DNA of 64,000 nt from Pseudomonas guineae (GCF_900113745.1 NZ_FOQL01000001.1:1550001-1614000); one strand, 5' to 3'. Shown: positions 44,306-55,119, numbered from the stretch's first letter. Notes: generated by a model not told the origin, from the letters alone. A program made the numbers and translations.

Positions 44306-44710
44306 ATGAAGATTGGCGAACTGGCTAGCCGTAGCGGCCTGGCGTCTTCGCGTATTCGTTTCTATGAGGCCAGCGGGCTAATCAATGCCCAGCGCCAGGC
44401 CAACGGTTACCGGCGCTACCCCGAGCACGCCTTGCAAACCCTGGCCATCATCAGCGGCGCGCAACAAGCCGGGTTTAGCCTGGACGAGATTCGCCGCTTA
44501 CTGCCGCAAACCGATTCAGCGGGCTTGGGTCACGCTGAATTGCTCGCCAGCCTACGGCGCAAGGTCGTCGAGATCGAGACCATGCAGCAGCGTTTGAGAG
44601 AGAACAAAGCGCAACTGCTGACGATCATCGCCACCATCGAAAATAAACCCGAAGGCATGCCTTGCACCGAGAATGCCGAGCGGGTGTTGGCCAATCTGCG
44701 CGGCGCCTGA
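44306..44710 (+). CDS. MerR-family regulator
   Basis: This 134-aa protein has an N-terminal winged helix (MKIGELASRSGLASSRIRFYEASGLI), then the family's second helix pair (NGYRRYPEHALQTLAIISGAQQAGFSLDEIRRLL) and a C-terminal coiled coil (about 75-115). A single Cys near 121 (GMPCTEN) might be a sensor, but there is no CxxC metal or SoxR cluster motif. ATG 44306 has GGAG eight bases upstream; GTG 44297 would add three residues. It most likely controls the divergent OYE gene in response to an electrophile. Confidence 0.9.
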   Translation: MKIGELASRSGLASSRIRFYEASGLINAQRQANGYRRYPEHALQTLAIISGAQQAGFSLDEIRRLLPQTDSAGLGHAELLASLRRKVVEIETMQQRLRENKAQLLTIIATIENKPEGMPCTENAERVLANLRGA

Positions 44711-45066
44711 ATCAGCCAAACAGGCCCGACCAATGTTTAGCCATCCAGCAACTAAGCATGTGAATAATCAGATTTAACCGATGCTTTGCCCTGTGTGACC
44801 CTGCTGGCCATGTGTTCTTCCACCGCGTTTTCCGCCCCCTCTGCATGCGCAACGCAGCTGTCTAAACGGCGCCATTGCGCTGCCCAGCACAGCAATGCCA
44901 CGCTGCCAAAAACCCTGGCCTTCTGGGCGCTGTGGCATTGCCGCCATGCGCGCCCGCCGGACGCTTCACACCTCGTCCTCTGATTGCCTTGTAGCCAGCG
45001 CCGTTGGTTGCCAACGCTGAGCCCTGTCTGCTCAAGCACACGCATGTTGTACCCAGGAATCGTCTT
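44711..45066. promoter_or_regulatory. Long leader before the FAD oxidase, with competing hairpins
   Basis: This 356-base gap holds no convincing gene. GCAATGCCAC (44892-44901) pairs perfectly with GTGGCATTGC (44932-44941) across 30 bases. The same GCAATG can instead pair with CATTGC (44873-44878), so the two hairpins exclude each other. There is no T-run after either. This could be a regulated leader or chance in GC-rich DNA. Confidence 0.4.
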
Positions 45067-46392
45067 ATGAATGCCGCGCTAACCCCTACTCAATCCCCCG
45101 TAACGCCCGCCGCCGAGCGCTGCCCGTCCTATTACAGCGCCAGCCTCAATGAAGAAACCGACTACCCGACCCTGCAAGGCGAAGTCAGTGTCGATGTGGT
45201 GATCATCGGCGGCGGTTTTACCGGCGTAGCGTCTGCCGTTGAATTGGCCGAACGCGGCCTAAAAGTGGCGATTGTCGAGTCCAACAAGATTGGCTGGGGC
45301 GCCACCGGGCGCAACGGCGGCCAGGTTACCGGCAGCCTGTCCGGCGATGCGGCGATGACCAAGCAGATGCGCAACACCCTAGGCGAGGAGGTCGAAGACT
45401 TTATCTGGCACCTGCGCTGGCGCGGCCACGACATCATCAAAAAGCGCGTGGAAAAGTACGGGATCAACTGCGACCTCAAGCACGGCCACCTGCATGCGGC
45501 AATGAAGCCCGTGCACATGCACGAACTCGAGGCCACCTACGCCGAAGCTGTGCGCCGTGGCATGGCCGACGATGTAACCCTACTTGACCGTGAGGGTGTG
45601 CGCAGCCACCTCGCCAGCGACCTGTACAACGGCGCGCTGAAGAACACCCGCAACATGCACCTGCACCCGCTGAATCTGTGTATCGGTGAAGCCAAAGCCG
45701 CCGCCAGTCTGGGTGCGCTGATCTTCGAGCACTCCGAAGTGCTGGAGATTGTTCATGGCGAAAAACCGGCAGTGATCACCGCCCAAGGGCGGATCAACGC
45801 CAAGCAAGTGCTGCTGGCCGGCGACGTGTACCACAAGCTGGAGCCGAAAAAGCTCAAGGGCATGATCTTCCCGGCCATGGGCGGCATCGTCACCACCGCG
45901 CCACTGGGTGAATTGGCGAAGCAAATCAACCCGCAAGACCTGGCCGTGTACGACTGCCGCTTTGTCCTCGATTACTACCGCATGACGGCTGACGGTCGCC
46001 TGCTGTTCGGCGGCGGCTGCAACTACTCGGGGCGCGATTCACGCGATATCGCCGCCGAACTGCGCCCCGGTATTGAACAAACCTTCCCGCAGCTCAAGGG
46101 CGTCGATATCGACTTCCAGTGGAGCTGCGCCATGGGCATCGTGATGAACCGTATACCACAGCTGGGCAAGCTCTCGGACAACGTCTGGTACTGCCAGGGC
46201 TACTCCGGGCACGGCATCGCCACCACCCATATCATGGGCGAGATTATGGCCAACGCCTTGACTGGCACGATGGGCCATTACGACACCTTCGCCGCCTGCA
46301 AACACATCAAGGTGCCGCTCGGTGATGTGTTCGGTAACCCGATGCTGGCGGCTGGCATGTGGTACTACCAAATGCTGGAAAAGCTGCGCTAA
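45067..46392 (+). CDS. PuuB/DadA-like FAD-dependent amine oxidase
   Basis: This 441-aa flavoprotein has an N-terminal FAD motif VVIIGGGFTGVASAVELAERG (residues about 43-63), WGATGRNGGQVTGSLSG, and the C-terminal YCQGYSGHGIATTHIMGE. This is the DAO-family layout of gamma-glutamylputrescine oxidase (PuuB/PauB). I start at ATG 45067; the frame is open from 45004. Deamination of a gamma-glutamyl polyamine would yield an aldehyde on the route to GABA, which fits the gab and gbu genes here. Other amine substrates are possible. Confidence 0.88.
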   Translation: MNAALTPTQSPVTPAAERCPSYYSASLNEETDYPTLQGEVSVDVVIIGGGFTGVASAVELAERGLKVAIVESNKIGWGATGRNGGQVTGSLSGDAAMTKQMRNTLGEEVEDFIWHLRWRGHDIIKKRVEKYGINCDLKHGHLHAAMKPVHMHELEATYAEAVRRGMADDVTLLDREGVRSHLASDLYNGALKNTRNMHLHPLNLCIGEAKAAASLGALIFEHSEVLEIVHGEKPAVITAQGRINAKQVLLAGDVYHKLEPKKLKGMIFPAMGGIVTTAPLGELAKQINPQDLAVYDCRFVLDYYRMTADGRLLFGGGCNYSGRDSRDIAAELRPGIEQTFPQLKGVDIDFQWSCAMGIVMNRIPQLGKLSDNVWYCQGYSGHGIATTHIMGEIMANALTGTMGHYDTFAACKHIKVPLGDVFGNPMLAAGMWYYQMLEKLR

Positions 46393-46411
46393 ACCAGGCG
46401 TTTGCAACAAA

Positions 46412-46470
46412 TCGCGACCAAGGTCGCGCCTACGATAGATGTGAGTCTGTAGGCGCGGCCTTGGCCGCGA
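46412..46470. repeat. REP-like inverted repeat at convergent gene ends
   Basis: TCGCGACCAAGGTCGCGCC followed by TAC, and GTAGGCGCGGCCTTGGCCGCGA on the other side, form imperfect arms around about 15 bases. This resembles the REP pairs found after many Pseudomonas genes. It overlaps the 3' end of the PhoD-like gene. Confidence 0.7.
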
Positions 46471-48460
46471 GCTCTAGATCAGCGCAAGGCGCCTGAACAT
46501 CAGCACGCTCATCAACAAACTCCACCGTCGGCGAGCCGTCGGCGTTGTGCTGGTAGATCGCGCTCGGTTGGCCTTGTTCGTTGAAAAACACCTGGCCGAG
46601 CCCCGCTCCATTCCAAAGGCGTTCGCCGGCCTTGCTGCGTGAGGGAATGCGCGGTGTGACCTGCATACGCCGACGCTTGGTCAGCCAGTTGAGCGGCGAC
46701 CAAGGCGCATACAGCCAGCGGTTGAGACGGTCAAACCAGTCGAGCAGGCGCCGTGGGAATTCATTTTTCAGGCCGCTGCTGGTGATCTGCCAAAGTTGCG
46801 GGCCGCGTTTGCGCTGACGGATCAGCACCTTGTAGACGAAGGAGTAATGCACGTCGCCGGAGAGAATCACGTAGTTACCCGGCGTGCGCGAGTGGCGAAA
46901 AATATTCATCATGACCCGCGCCGCACCGCGATGCGCCATCCAGTTCTCAGCATCGACCATCAGCGGATGGCCAGCCCAGCTGAAAAGCTTCTGCACTGTT
47001 TCGATCAGCTTGACGCCGAACATCGGTGCAGGCGAGACAATGATCGCCGACGGCTGATCCAGCAGCGCATGCTGAAATTCGCACAACGCTTCCCAGTCCA
47101 TCAGGCCAGATGGCCGCTTGAGGTTACGCTCGCTGCGCCAGCGCCGGGTGCGGGTATCCAGCACCACCAACGTCGGACTGGTCGGCAGAACGAAATGCCA
47201 CTGGTGAAACGCCAATAAGGTATCAATGAGCGCATCCTGCTGCTGCAGGCTCATGTGGTTGTTCGCATCGCGACCTGCCGTCATGGCCTGGACGGCCTGT
47301 AACGGCTTGGCGAACACCTGCGGGTTATTACCCCAGCCCTGACACAGCAGATAGGCAATCAGTGCATTGCCCAAAATGCGCCTGGAAAACGGGTGGCCGT
47401 AGGCCGTCTGCTCCCACTGTGCAGAAAGATTCCAGTCATCGGTGACGTCGTGATCATCGAATATCATCAGCGTTGGTAGGTGGGCGAGGGCACGCGCAAC
47501 CTTGGCCAGGCCACCACGAAAGCCCTCGAGGTGCTCGCGTTCGCTCTGGTATCGCGACACTTGCTCAGCACTCAGTGCCGGCATCTCGCTATCAAGCAGG
47601 GCCCAGGGCACAGGCGACCAGACCAGCAGGTACATGGCCAACACTTCGGCGCAGGTCACCAGGTGGTTGTCAGCGCTACTGGTGGTGAATATCGGCTTCT
47701 CCACCCCACCAAAGAAACGCTCGCGCAGGGTTTCATTGCTTTTCAGTTCCGGCAGCAACTCGGCGCGCTGGTAGTAGCTGGCCGGGTGCTGATACAGCGC
47801 TGTGCTGTCATCAACCACCGCGCCTTCCAGGTGTTCACCGAACAGGCCGAGGCGGGCGATCACCTGATGGATCGCCCGCAGCATCGGCCCACTGACATCA
47901 TCGGCGTAGATCTGGTCGCCGCTCATCAGCAGCAGGGCTGGACGCTGCTCGGGGGCATGCGCATCGGCCAGCAGGCGGTCGGCGCAGAGTAGGCCATCGG
48001 CCGCTGGGTGATGCGGCTTGCGGCACGAACCGTGGAGCAGGTGGTTCAGCTTGCTACGCAGCACGAAGTTAGGCTGCGCGGCACCGTCGTACAGCAGGTG
48101 GGCCGCCCAGTCAGCAATGCCCAATACGGCATGTTCAGGCTGCTCGATCAGCAGGTCATAGTCGATCTGTACATCGCAGGGCAGTGGCGTCTCCAGCGCC
48201 AGGTCAATCAGGTGAATAAACGCCTGCTCACCGACTTGGATCACCTGGCAGTGTTCATCGTGCAGCGGGTAGCGCTGCGGGTCGCTAGCGCCACCATGAC
48301 TCAGCTGCAGGCTAAGTGTCAGCGACTGGCTGCCGACCAACCAGAGCGCCAGGCGCTGCGGTTCCATGCGCCGTAGCAGTGGGCCAGCCAGCACCAGGGG
48401 CAGATCATCATGGGCAACAGCAGCGGGTATTCGCATCAGTACAGTCGGCTCTGGTGACAT
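46430..48460 (-). CDS. PhoD-like metallophosphatase
   Basis: This 676-aa protein has the PhoD/alkaline phosphatase D metal motifs in an atypical long form: HGSCRKPHH near the start of the catalytic part, LLMSGDQIYADD, TLMIFDDHDVTDDWN and YVILSGDVHYSF. The N-terminal 140 residues are a beta domain seen before PhoD-like domains. No signal peptide or Tat motif is present, so it appears cytoplasmic. The ATG at 48460 has no strong ribosome-binding site. Its last codons run through the REP-like repeat, giving an acidic, Ala-rich tail. Confidence 0.9.
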   Translation of the reverse strand: MSPEPTVLMRIPAAVAHDDLPLVLAGPLLRRMEPQRLALWLVGSQSLTLSLQLSHGGASDPQRYPLHDEHCQVIQVGEQAFIHLIDLALETPLPCDVQIDYDLLIEQPEHAVLGIADWAAHLLYDGAAQPNFVLRSKLNHLLHGSCRKPHHPAADGLLCADRLLADAHAPEQRPALLLMSGDQIYADDVSGPMLRAIHQVIARLGLFGEHLEGAVVDDSTALYQHPASYYQRAELLPELKSNETLRERFFGGVEKPIFTTSSADNHLVTCAEVLAMYLLVWSPVPWALLDSEMPALSAEQVSRYQSEREHLEGFRGGLAKVARALAHLPTLMIFDDHDVTDDWNLSAQWEQTAYGHPFSRRILGNALIAYLLCQGWGNNPQVFAKPLQAVQAMTAGRDANNHMSLQQQDALIDTLLAFHQWHFVLPTSPTLVVLDTRTRRWRSERNLKRPSGLMDWEALCEFQHALLDQPSAIIVSPAPMFGVKLIETVQKLFSWAGHPLMVDAENWMAHRGAARVMMNIFRHSRTPGNYVILSGDVHYSFVYKVLIRQRKRGPQLWQITSSGLKNEFPRRLLDWFDRLNRWLYAPWSPLNWLTKRRRMQVTPRIPSRSKAGERLWNGAGLGQVFFNEQGQPSAIYQHNADGSPTVEFVDERADVQAPCADLELAAKAAPTDSHLS

Positions 48461-48529
48461 ACGGGTCGTACATAGAGCGGTATTTTGCGCTACAGGTTCA
48501 GTCTTTGCAGCCTACGAGACCGCTTTGGC

Positions 48530-49213
48530 TCATTGCGCTGCTTGACGCAGGCGCGGCAAGTCGAGGATTTCGATCTCGCCATAGGTCAGGCGCAGAATGC
48601 CCTGGCTTTCCAATTCCTTGAGGATCTGATTGGTGGTCTGTCGGGAGATCGACAGCATCAATGCCAGCTGCTCCTGGGGCAGGTGAATGAGCCGGCGTGG
48701 CTCGCCTTCGCCGTAGTTTTCGGCAATCAACAGCAGTCGCCGAGCCAGACGTGGGGCCGCAGGCAACAGGCTCATTTCTTCCAGGGCGATAAACGCCAGG
48801 CGCAGTTTCTGGCTCATCAACAAGGCGAAATCGCGCCAGTACTGTGGCTGCTGTTGAAGCAGCGTTAGCAGGGGCGCCTGCGGCACCAGCAGCAAAGTGG
48901 TGGCGCCTTCGGCAAAGGCATCGTGGGTACGTGGCTGACCGTCGAACAGGGAAATCTCACCAAACCAATAAGGCGGCTCGACCAAGGTCAGCAGCGCTTC
49001 TTTACCGGTGGCACTGACCGCTCCAATGCGCATGCCACCCTCGACCACCGCGTACAGACCGCAGGGTTTGTCGCCCCGGCGAAACAGTACTTGGCCCGCC
49101 GCCAGTTGCTGCACCTGGGCGGCTGCCAGCAAAGCGTCTTGCAACGCGGCAGGCAGGGCGCTGAACCAGTGGCCCTGAAGTAAGCGAGTCTGATAGGCGT
49201 GAGAAGCGTTCAT
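48530..49213 (-). CDS. Crp/Fnr-family regulator
   Basis: This 227-aa regulator has a cyclic-nucleotide-like beta-roll (about 20-135, with GQVLFRRGDKPCGLYAVVEGG and PPYWFGEISLFDG) and a helix-turn-helix (about 175-210, QEQLALMLSISRQTTNQILKELE). The four Fnr iron-sulfur cysteines are missing, so it is not an oxygen-sensing Fnr; it may bind a nucleotide. I start at ATG 49213; a TTG at 49231 would extend it six residues. Its target genes are not evident. Confidence 0.92.
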   Translation of the reverse strand: MNASHAYQTRLLQGHWFSALPAALQDALLAAAQVQQLAAGQVLFRRGDKPCGLYAVVEGGMRIGAVSATGKEALLTLVEPPYWFGEISLFDGQPRTHDAFAEGATTLLLVPQAPLLTLLQQQPQYWRDFALLMSQKLRLAFIALEEMSLLPAAPRLARRLLLIAENYGEGEPRRLIHLPQEQLALMLSISRQTTNQILKELESQGILRLTYGEIEILDLPRLRQAAQ

Positions 49214-49351
49214 CGGCGGTTCACAGAGCAATGGCCAACGCAGCAGTAGCGGCTGGCGCAGCGACGGCTGGCGATTTGTCGGCTAGCTGACAGAGCGGCG
49301 GCAAGGCGAAGGATCATGCTCTGGGCACCTGTCTGCAAGAGGAAAATAATA

Positions 49352-49876
49352 ATGAAAACCCTGACCGATCATCTGACGCAATACGCGGCATATCACCGCG
49401 ATCAACGCAATATTCTCAGCCACTTTATCGGCATTCCACTGATCGTGGTGGCCGTCACGATTTTGCTTTCGCGGCCCGGTTTTGAGTTGCTGGGCTTGTG
49501 GTTGTCCCCCGCCATGCTGACAGCTCTGGCGGCGAGTGCATTCTACCTGCGTCTAGACCTGCGCTTCGGCCTGCTGATGGTGCTGCTGCTAGGGCTATGC
49601 CTATGGGCCGCAGCGAGCCTGGCGCTGCAGTCGACGGCAGTCTGGCTAAGCAGTGGTATCGGCCTGTTCGTGATCGGCTGGATCATCCAGTTTGTCGGCC
49701 ATTATTACGAGGGTCGTAAGCCGGCATTTGTTGATGACGTGATGGGCTTGGTGGTCGGTCCGCTGTTCGTCGCCGCCGAAGCGGCCTTTCTGCTGGGCCT
49801 GCGCAAAGAAGTTGAGCAGGCCATAGTCAAACGCGTCGGGCCGACCGGCATACGCGAAAAAACAGCCAGCAACTAA
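49352..49876 (+). CDS. Mpo1-like (DUF962) membrane protein
   Basis: This 174-aa protein has four transmembrane helices and the DUF962 signatures YAAYHRDQRNILSHFIGIPL, FVIGWIIQFVGHYYEGRKPAFVDD and a C-terminal FVAAEAAFLLG. In yeast the relative Mpo1 is a fatty-acid 2-hydroxylating dioxygenase. The conserved His of HRDQRN, SHFIGIP and GHYYE are present. I start at ATG 49352 after AAGAGGA. It stands alone, divergent from the Crp/Fnr gene. Confidence 0.9.
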   Translation: MKTLTDHLTQYAAYHRDQRNILSHFIGIPLIVVAVTILLSRPGFELLGLWLSPAMLTALAASAFYLRLDLRFGLLMVLLLGLCLWAAASLALQSTAVWLSSGIGLFVIGWIIQFVGHYYEGRKPAFVDDVMGLVVGPLFVAAEAAFLLGLRKEVEQAIVKRVGPTGIREKTASN

Positions 49877-49898
49877 ATAAAGCCAACACCTGAAGCCC

Positions 49899-49923
49899 GT
49901 CGAGCCGCTGCAGGCGGCTCGAC
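49899..49923. terminator. Hairpin between convergent genes
   Basis: GTCGAGCCGC, TGCAG, GCGGCTCGAC form a perfect 10-bp stem. It lies at the end of the Mpo1-like gene and touches the stop of the minus-strand gene. There is no T-run, so termination is likely but not certain. Confidence 0.6.
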
Positions 49924-50667
49924 CTAGTTCAGCGCCATCCACTGGTCGGTTAATGAGCGGGTGTGGCGATAGACGGTGATGGGCGCGAACGGCCGACCGG
50001 AGGCGCTCTGCAACGCGCTGCTCTGGCTATTGAGATCAACCAGCGCCGCCTTGAGGTATTCCCAACGGGTTTTCAACTTGCCGATCTGCGGGTTGGCCTT
50101 GCTGTTGAGTGCAGCCAGTTGTTGATCAACCGAGGGCACAATTTTGCGTTCATCCTGCCCGAGGTAGGTGTTGGGCTGCTCACGGGCGGTTTCAAAATTG
50201 CCGAAGTAGGCCCGGCTGAGGTACTGCACCGAAAGATATTCCAGCTTGGCGGCCACTTCGCTGGCAGCCGGATCAGACAGCTGGCGGGCTTGCTCCAGCA
50301 CACCGAGTAGGCCTTTGCTGAGCTCCTCGGGGTAGCGCCAGGGCATGTCATCTTCATTAGGGCCGAAGGCCACGCCACGACGAATCTGAATCACCAACTC
50401 CTGATGCGCACTGCGCAAGGCATCGCTGCTTTGCGGCAGGCTTTGCACCGCAGCAGCCAGGGCTTGCAGGTCAGACTCCAGGGCGTCTTGGTGTTTCTTT
50501 TGGAAGCCCTCACCACGTAACAGCATCAGGCTGCTGGTCACCCGGCTGGCCTGCACCTGCACCTGTTCTAGGGAGGGTACGGATTGGGCAAAGGTCAACG
50601 GCGAGAGGCCCGCAAATAACCCGATGAGCGCCAGCAATAGCCAGCGCGACAGCGTGGTAGAACGCAT
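49924..50667 (-). CDS. Exported helical protein of unknown function
   Basis: This 247-aa protein has a signal peptide with cleavage near TFA-QS (28/29) and a mostly helical mature part rich in Gln, Ser and Ala (for example LESDLQALAAAVQSLPQSS). No domain is recognised. ATG 50667 follows AAGGAGC; the upstream in-frame start at 50724 would spoil the signal peptide. It is a periplasmic protein of unknown role, with modABC 170 bases upstream on the same strand but separate. Confidence 0.75.
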   Translation of the reverse strand: MRSTTLSRWLLLALIGLFAGLSPLTFAQSVPSLEQVQVQASRVTSSLMLLRGEGFQKKHQDALESDLQALAAAVQSLPQSSDALRSAHQELVIQIRRGVAFGPNEDDMPWRYPEELSKGLLGVLEQARQLSDPAASEVAAKLEYLSVQYLSRAYFGNFETAREQPNTYLGQDERKIVPSVDQQLAALNSKANPQIGKLKTRWEYLKAALVDLNSQSSALQSASGRPFAPITVYRHTRSLTDQWMALN

Positions 50668-50839
50668 ACGAGGGTGCTCCTTATTATTGTTGTGAGCAGT
50701 GCTGAGTCGAGTCAGCTGATACAAACGCGCGGCACAGAGTACTGCACTGAATACGCGATAAAAGCAGCCTAAAGAGTGATTTCGTCGGAAAAATGCGCCG
50801 TTCAGACGACTAATGCCGCGAAGGCCAGCGGGCAGACCC

Positions 50840-51982
50840 TCAACTGGCGCTGAGCAGTGACACCGACTTGATCTGCGCCCAAAGTGATTGGCCGCGCTGA
50901 ATACTTAGGCGGTCGAAGGAATAACGGGTGATACGTGCCATCAGTTGCTCATCAGCCACCTGCACGCGCACCAATACGTGGGCTTGTTCGGCGACGTTGA
51001 TCCAGTCGAGCACCCGCGCCGGCAACAGGTTGAGCACGCTGCTGTCGTCCGCTTGCTGCAGGCTCAGGCTGACATCGCGCGCCTTGATCTTGATCCGCAC
51101 GGATGCACCCAGCGGCAGCGGCCCATGCGGCAACTGCAGGCGAATGCGACTGCCAGGCAATTGCAGCGAGAGCAGCCCGTAGGACTGATCATGGGCGCTG
51201 ACCAACCCGTCCACCACCGCCTCGGCATCGTCCTCGAAGACGAACGGCAGGTCAGCGCGCAACAGGGTTTCCTTCAGCGGGCCGCTGGCCCTGACCTGGC
51301 CGTCTTCGAGCAGCACCAAGTGATCGGCCAGACGCGCAACCTCATCGGGCGAGTGGCTGACGTAGACAATCGGTATCTGCAACTCTGCATGCAGGCGCTC
51401 CAGATAGGGCAGCACTTCCTGTTTGCGCTTGAGATCGAGAGAGGCCAGCGGTTCGTCCAGCAGCAGCAGACGCGGACTGGTCAGCAGGGCACGGGCGATA
51501 CCAACGCGCTGCTGCTCACCGCCGGACAGCTTGCCCGGTAAACGCTGCAGCAGATGGCCAATGCCGAGCAGCTCCACCGCCTGCTCCAGGGCAATCCGCC
51601 GCTGCGCAACTGGGATACGTTTTAGCCCATAGTCCAGGTTGCGCTGCACTGACAGATGGCTAAACAGGTTGGCATTCTGAAACACGTACCCCACGGCCCG
51701 CTGGTGCGCCGGCACGAAGATGCCCGCGGCACTGTCCTGCCACAGCTGACCATTGACCTGCAGGTAACCCTCAGTGGGCCGATCCAAGCCGGCGAAACAG
51801 CGCAGGCAGCTGGTCTTGCCCGAGCCGGAATGGCCGAACAAGGCGCTGACGCCACGGCCAGGCAGGTGCAAGTCGACATCCAGGCTGAAGCCGGCGTGTT
51901 CAACCTTGAACCGCGCCTGGATTTCGCCCAGCCCGGCGACCGTACGAATCGCCGCCGGGCGACGCTGAAATGGCCAGATCAT
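50840..51982 (-). CDS. modC: Molybdate ABC transporter ATPase
   Basis: This 380-aa ATPase has Walker [10 protein letters not shown], signature LSGGEQQR, Walker [13 protein letters not shown], and a C-terminal Mop/TOBE domain (about 305-380) that binds molybdate in ModC. About 15 extra residues precede the ABC domain. It overlaps modB by four bases (ATGA) and ends the operon. Confidence 0.95.
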   Translation of the reverse strand: MIWPFQRRPAAIRTVAGLGEIQARFKVEHAGFSLDVDLHLPGRGVSALFGHSGSGKTSCLRCFAGLDRPTEGYLQVNGQLWQDSAAGIFVPAHQRAVGYVFQNANLFSHLSVQRNLDYGLKRIPVAQRRIALEQAVELLGIGHLLQRLPGKLSGGEQQRVGIARALLTSPRLLLLDEPLASLDLKRKQEVLPYLERLHAELQIPIVYVSHSPDEVARLADHLVLLEDGQVRASGPLKETLLRADLPFVFEDDAEAVVDGLVSAHDQSYGLLSLQLPGSRIRLQLPHGPLPLGASVRIKIKARDVSLSLQQADDSSVLNLLPARVLDWINVAEQAHVLVRVQVADEQLMARITRYSFDRLSIQRGQSLWAQIKSVSLLSAS

Positions 51983-52662
51983 TGCCAGATCCGCTTGTTG
52001 CTGCGCCCGGAATACAGGGCTAACAACACGATAAAGGAGAACAGCAGCATACCACCGGCCAGCCAGTGCGCTTGGGCGTACTCCATGGTTTCGACATGGT
52101 TGTATATCTGCACGGACGCCACCTGGGTTTTACCGGGAATATTGCCGCCAATCATCAGCACCACGCCGAACTCACCGACGGTATGGGCAAAACCAAGCAC
52201 CGAAGCGGTGACAAAACCCGGTTTGGCCAACGGCAGTACCACAGTGAAAAATGCATCCCAAGGCCCGGCACGCAGGGTGGCTGCGGCCTCCAGTGGCCCA
52301 CGACCGATAGCCTCGAAAGCGTTCTGCAGCGGCTGCACAACAAAGGGTAGGGAATAGAACACCGAGCCTATCACCAGGCCGGTGAAGGTAAAGGTCAGGG
52401 TGCCCAGGCCAAGGCTCTGGGTCAGCTGGCCGATCACCCCATGCGGGCCCATGCTCACCAGCAGGTAAAAACCAATAACCGTCGGCGGCAGCACCAGCGG
52501 CAGAGCCACAATCGCGCCAATCGGCTGCTTCCAGCGCGAGTCAGTGCGCGCCAGCCACCAGGCAATCGGCGTACCGAGCAACAGCAGCACCACGGTGGTC
52601 AGCGAGGCCAACTCTAGGGTTAGCCATACCGCAGCAACATCAGCATGAGTCAGTGGCATCAC
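51979..52662 (-). CDS. modB: Molybdate ABC transporter permease
   Basis: This 227-aa permease has about six transmembrane helices and the ABC-permease loop [25 protein letters not shown], with [15 protein letters not shown] typical of ModB. It lies nine bases after modA and overlaps modC by four. Confidence 0.95.
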   Translation of the reverse strand: MMPLTHADVAAVWLTLELASLTTVVLLLLGTPIAWWLARTDSRWKQPIGAIVALPLVLPPTVIGFYLLVSMGPHGVIGQLTQSLGLGTLTFTFTGLVIGSVFYSLPFVVQPLQNAFEAIGRGPLEAAATLRAGPWDAFFTVVLPLAKPGFVTASVLGFAHTVGEFGVVLMIGGNIPGKTQVASVQIYNHVETMEYAQAHWLAGGMLLFSFIVLLALYSGRSNKRIWQ

Positions 52663-52671
52663 AACATCTCG

Positions 52672-53439
<768 letters not shown>

Positions 53440-53478
53440 CTAAGGGTGAAGTGATAACAGCAGCGCCACATCAATTAG

Positions 53479-53502
53479 CGTTATATACAAGAGAACATAA
53501 CG
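53479..53502. promoter_or_regulatory. ModE-like operator before modA
   Basis: CGTTATAT, eight bases, then CATAACG lies 49 bases before modA. The arms fit the ModE box (CGTTATAT...ATATAACG) with a small mismatch. No modE gene is in this window. Confidence 0.7.
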
Positions 53503-53660
53503 ATAGGCGAAATATATTCGTCCTAGCTGCATGCCTTCACATAAGCAGGCTAAGGGAAGTAACGGATGGGTGGGATGTCGACGCAGCCGCATTGTTGAAA
53601 ACCAGGCAACCACGTCAGGCTTCAACGCAGTGCGGCGACTAGCCGAGCATTGCCTATGGC

Positions 53661-54290
53661 TTAGTCAGTTTTGCGCCAGACAGTGGCCAACCAAGGCTGC
53701 TGATCGCGGGGCAGGCCGGCTGGGCGGTAGTAATGCTCTAACTCGCTGAAGCCTGCGTCAGTCAACAGTGTGCGCCAGGTGCTCAGGTCGTAATAGGCGC
53801 CATAGCGGTCGCCATTCCAGCCCTCCTGATTGTCACCACGAGGGTTAGAGCTGAACAACACACCGCCCGGCTTGAGCGTGGCATGCAACTGCGTCAGCAC
53901 CCGTGGCAGTTCCTGGCTGGGAATATGAAACAACACGGCGTTGGCAAACACGCCGTCAAACCGCTCAGACGGCAGATCAAGGGCGAGGAAGTCCTGCTGC
54001 CAGGCTTCGCAGCCGCTGTCGGTGCGCGCCATGTCGACAAAGCGCGCGCAACCGTCCAGGCCTACCGCCGCATGGCCCATGGCGGTGAAGGTGTGCAGGT
54101 CACGTCCAGGGCCACAGCCGAAATCAAGAATCTGGTAGGGCGCCGTCGCCTGGATGTGCGTCAGCAGGGCGGCGATGTTCTGGCTGACATCGTGATCGCG
54201 GGTGCCGTCGCGAAAATCTTCCGCGCAGTCCTGGTAATGGCGCACCGTCAGCGCACTGATCTGCGCCAGCTCATCTGGGCTTAATCGCAC
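53661..54290 (-). CDS. SAM-dependent methyltransferase
   Basis: This 209-aa class I methyltransferase has the SAM motif ILDFGCGPGRDLHTF (motif I), VGLDGCARFVDMA, the FDGVFANAVLFHIP acceptor motif and KPGGVLFSSNPRG. A GTG start at 54290 is the only sensible one; it is five bases after aroE, so the two may be co-transcribed. The methyl acceptor is unknown. Confidence 0.88.
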   Translation of the reverse strand: MRLSPDELAQISALTVRHYQDCAEDFRDGTRDHDVSQNIAALLTHIQATAPYQILDFGCGPGRDLHTFTAMGHAAVGLDGCARFVDMARTDSGCEAWQQDFLALDLPSERFDGVFANAVLFHIPSQELPRVLTQLHATLKPGGVLFSSNPRGDNQEGWNGDRYGAYYDLSTWRTLLTDAGFSELEHYYRPAGLPRDQQPWLATVWRKTD

Positions 54291-54295
54291 GGCGC

Positions 54296-55119
54296 TTAAG
54301 CCTCAGCCAGTAAGCGACGCAACTCGGCCAATACCGGCGCGCTGGCTGGGCGCACACCGCGCCACAGGGCAAAGGCTTCTGCCGCCTGTTCAACCAGCAT
54401 TCCCAGGCCATCCAGGGTTTGCCGCGCGCCATGCTCGGCGGCCCAGCGGTTGAAGGCGGTGAGGTTTTTGCCATACATCATGTCGTAACACAGGGTATGC
54501 CCTGGCTCGATCAGACTCGGCGCAATCGGCGGAACATCACCGGCTAAGCTGGCCGAGGTGCCATTGATGATCAAGTCCACCGGTGCGTCGATCCAGTCAT
54601 AGCCGCTGGCGACTACCGGGCCCAGATCGGCGAATTCACGGGCCAGTTGTTCGGCTTTTGCCACGGTACGGTTGGCGATCACCAGCGCAGCGGGTTGCTC
54701 GGCCAACAATGGCTCCAGTACACCCCGCACCGCGCCACCTGCGCCCAATAGCAAGAAGCGCTTGCCCTTGAGCGACACGCCGGCATTTACCGTCAGATCA
54801 CGCACCAGGCCAGCGCCGTCGGTGTTGTCACCGAGCAGGCTGCCGTCTGCTAGCTTCTTCAAGGTGTTCACCGCACCGGCACGCTGGGCGCGCGCGCTCA
54901 AACTGTCAGCCAGGGCAAACGCCTGCTCCTTGAACGGCACGGTGACATTGGCGCCCAGGCCGCTGGCAAAAAACGCGCGGGCATAGCCGGGGAAGTCCTC
55001 CAGCGGCGCCAGCAGGGTCTCATAGCTCAGCTGCTCTGCGGTTTGCTCGGCGAACAGACGATGAATCAGCGGCGACTTGCTGTGGCCGATAGGGTTGCCG
55101 AATACGCCGTAACGGTCCA

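Noticed and set aside
44786..44983. 65-codon frame before the FAD oxidase
   Set aside because: No ribosome-binding site, Cys- and His-rich shadow-like sequence, and it covers the paired repeats.
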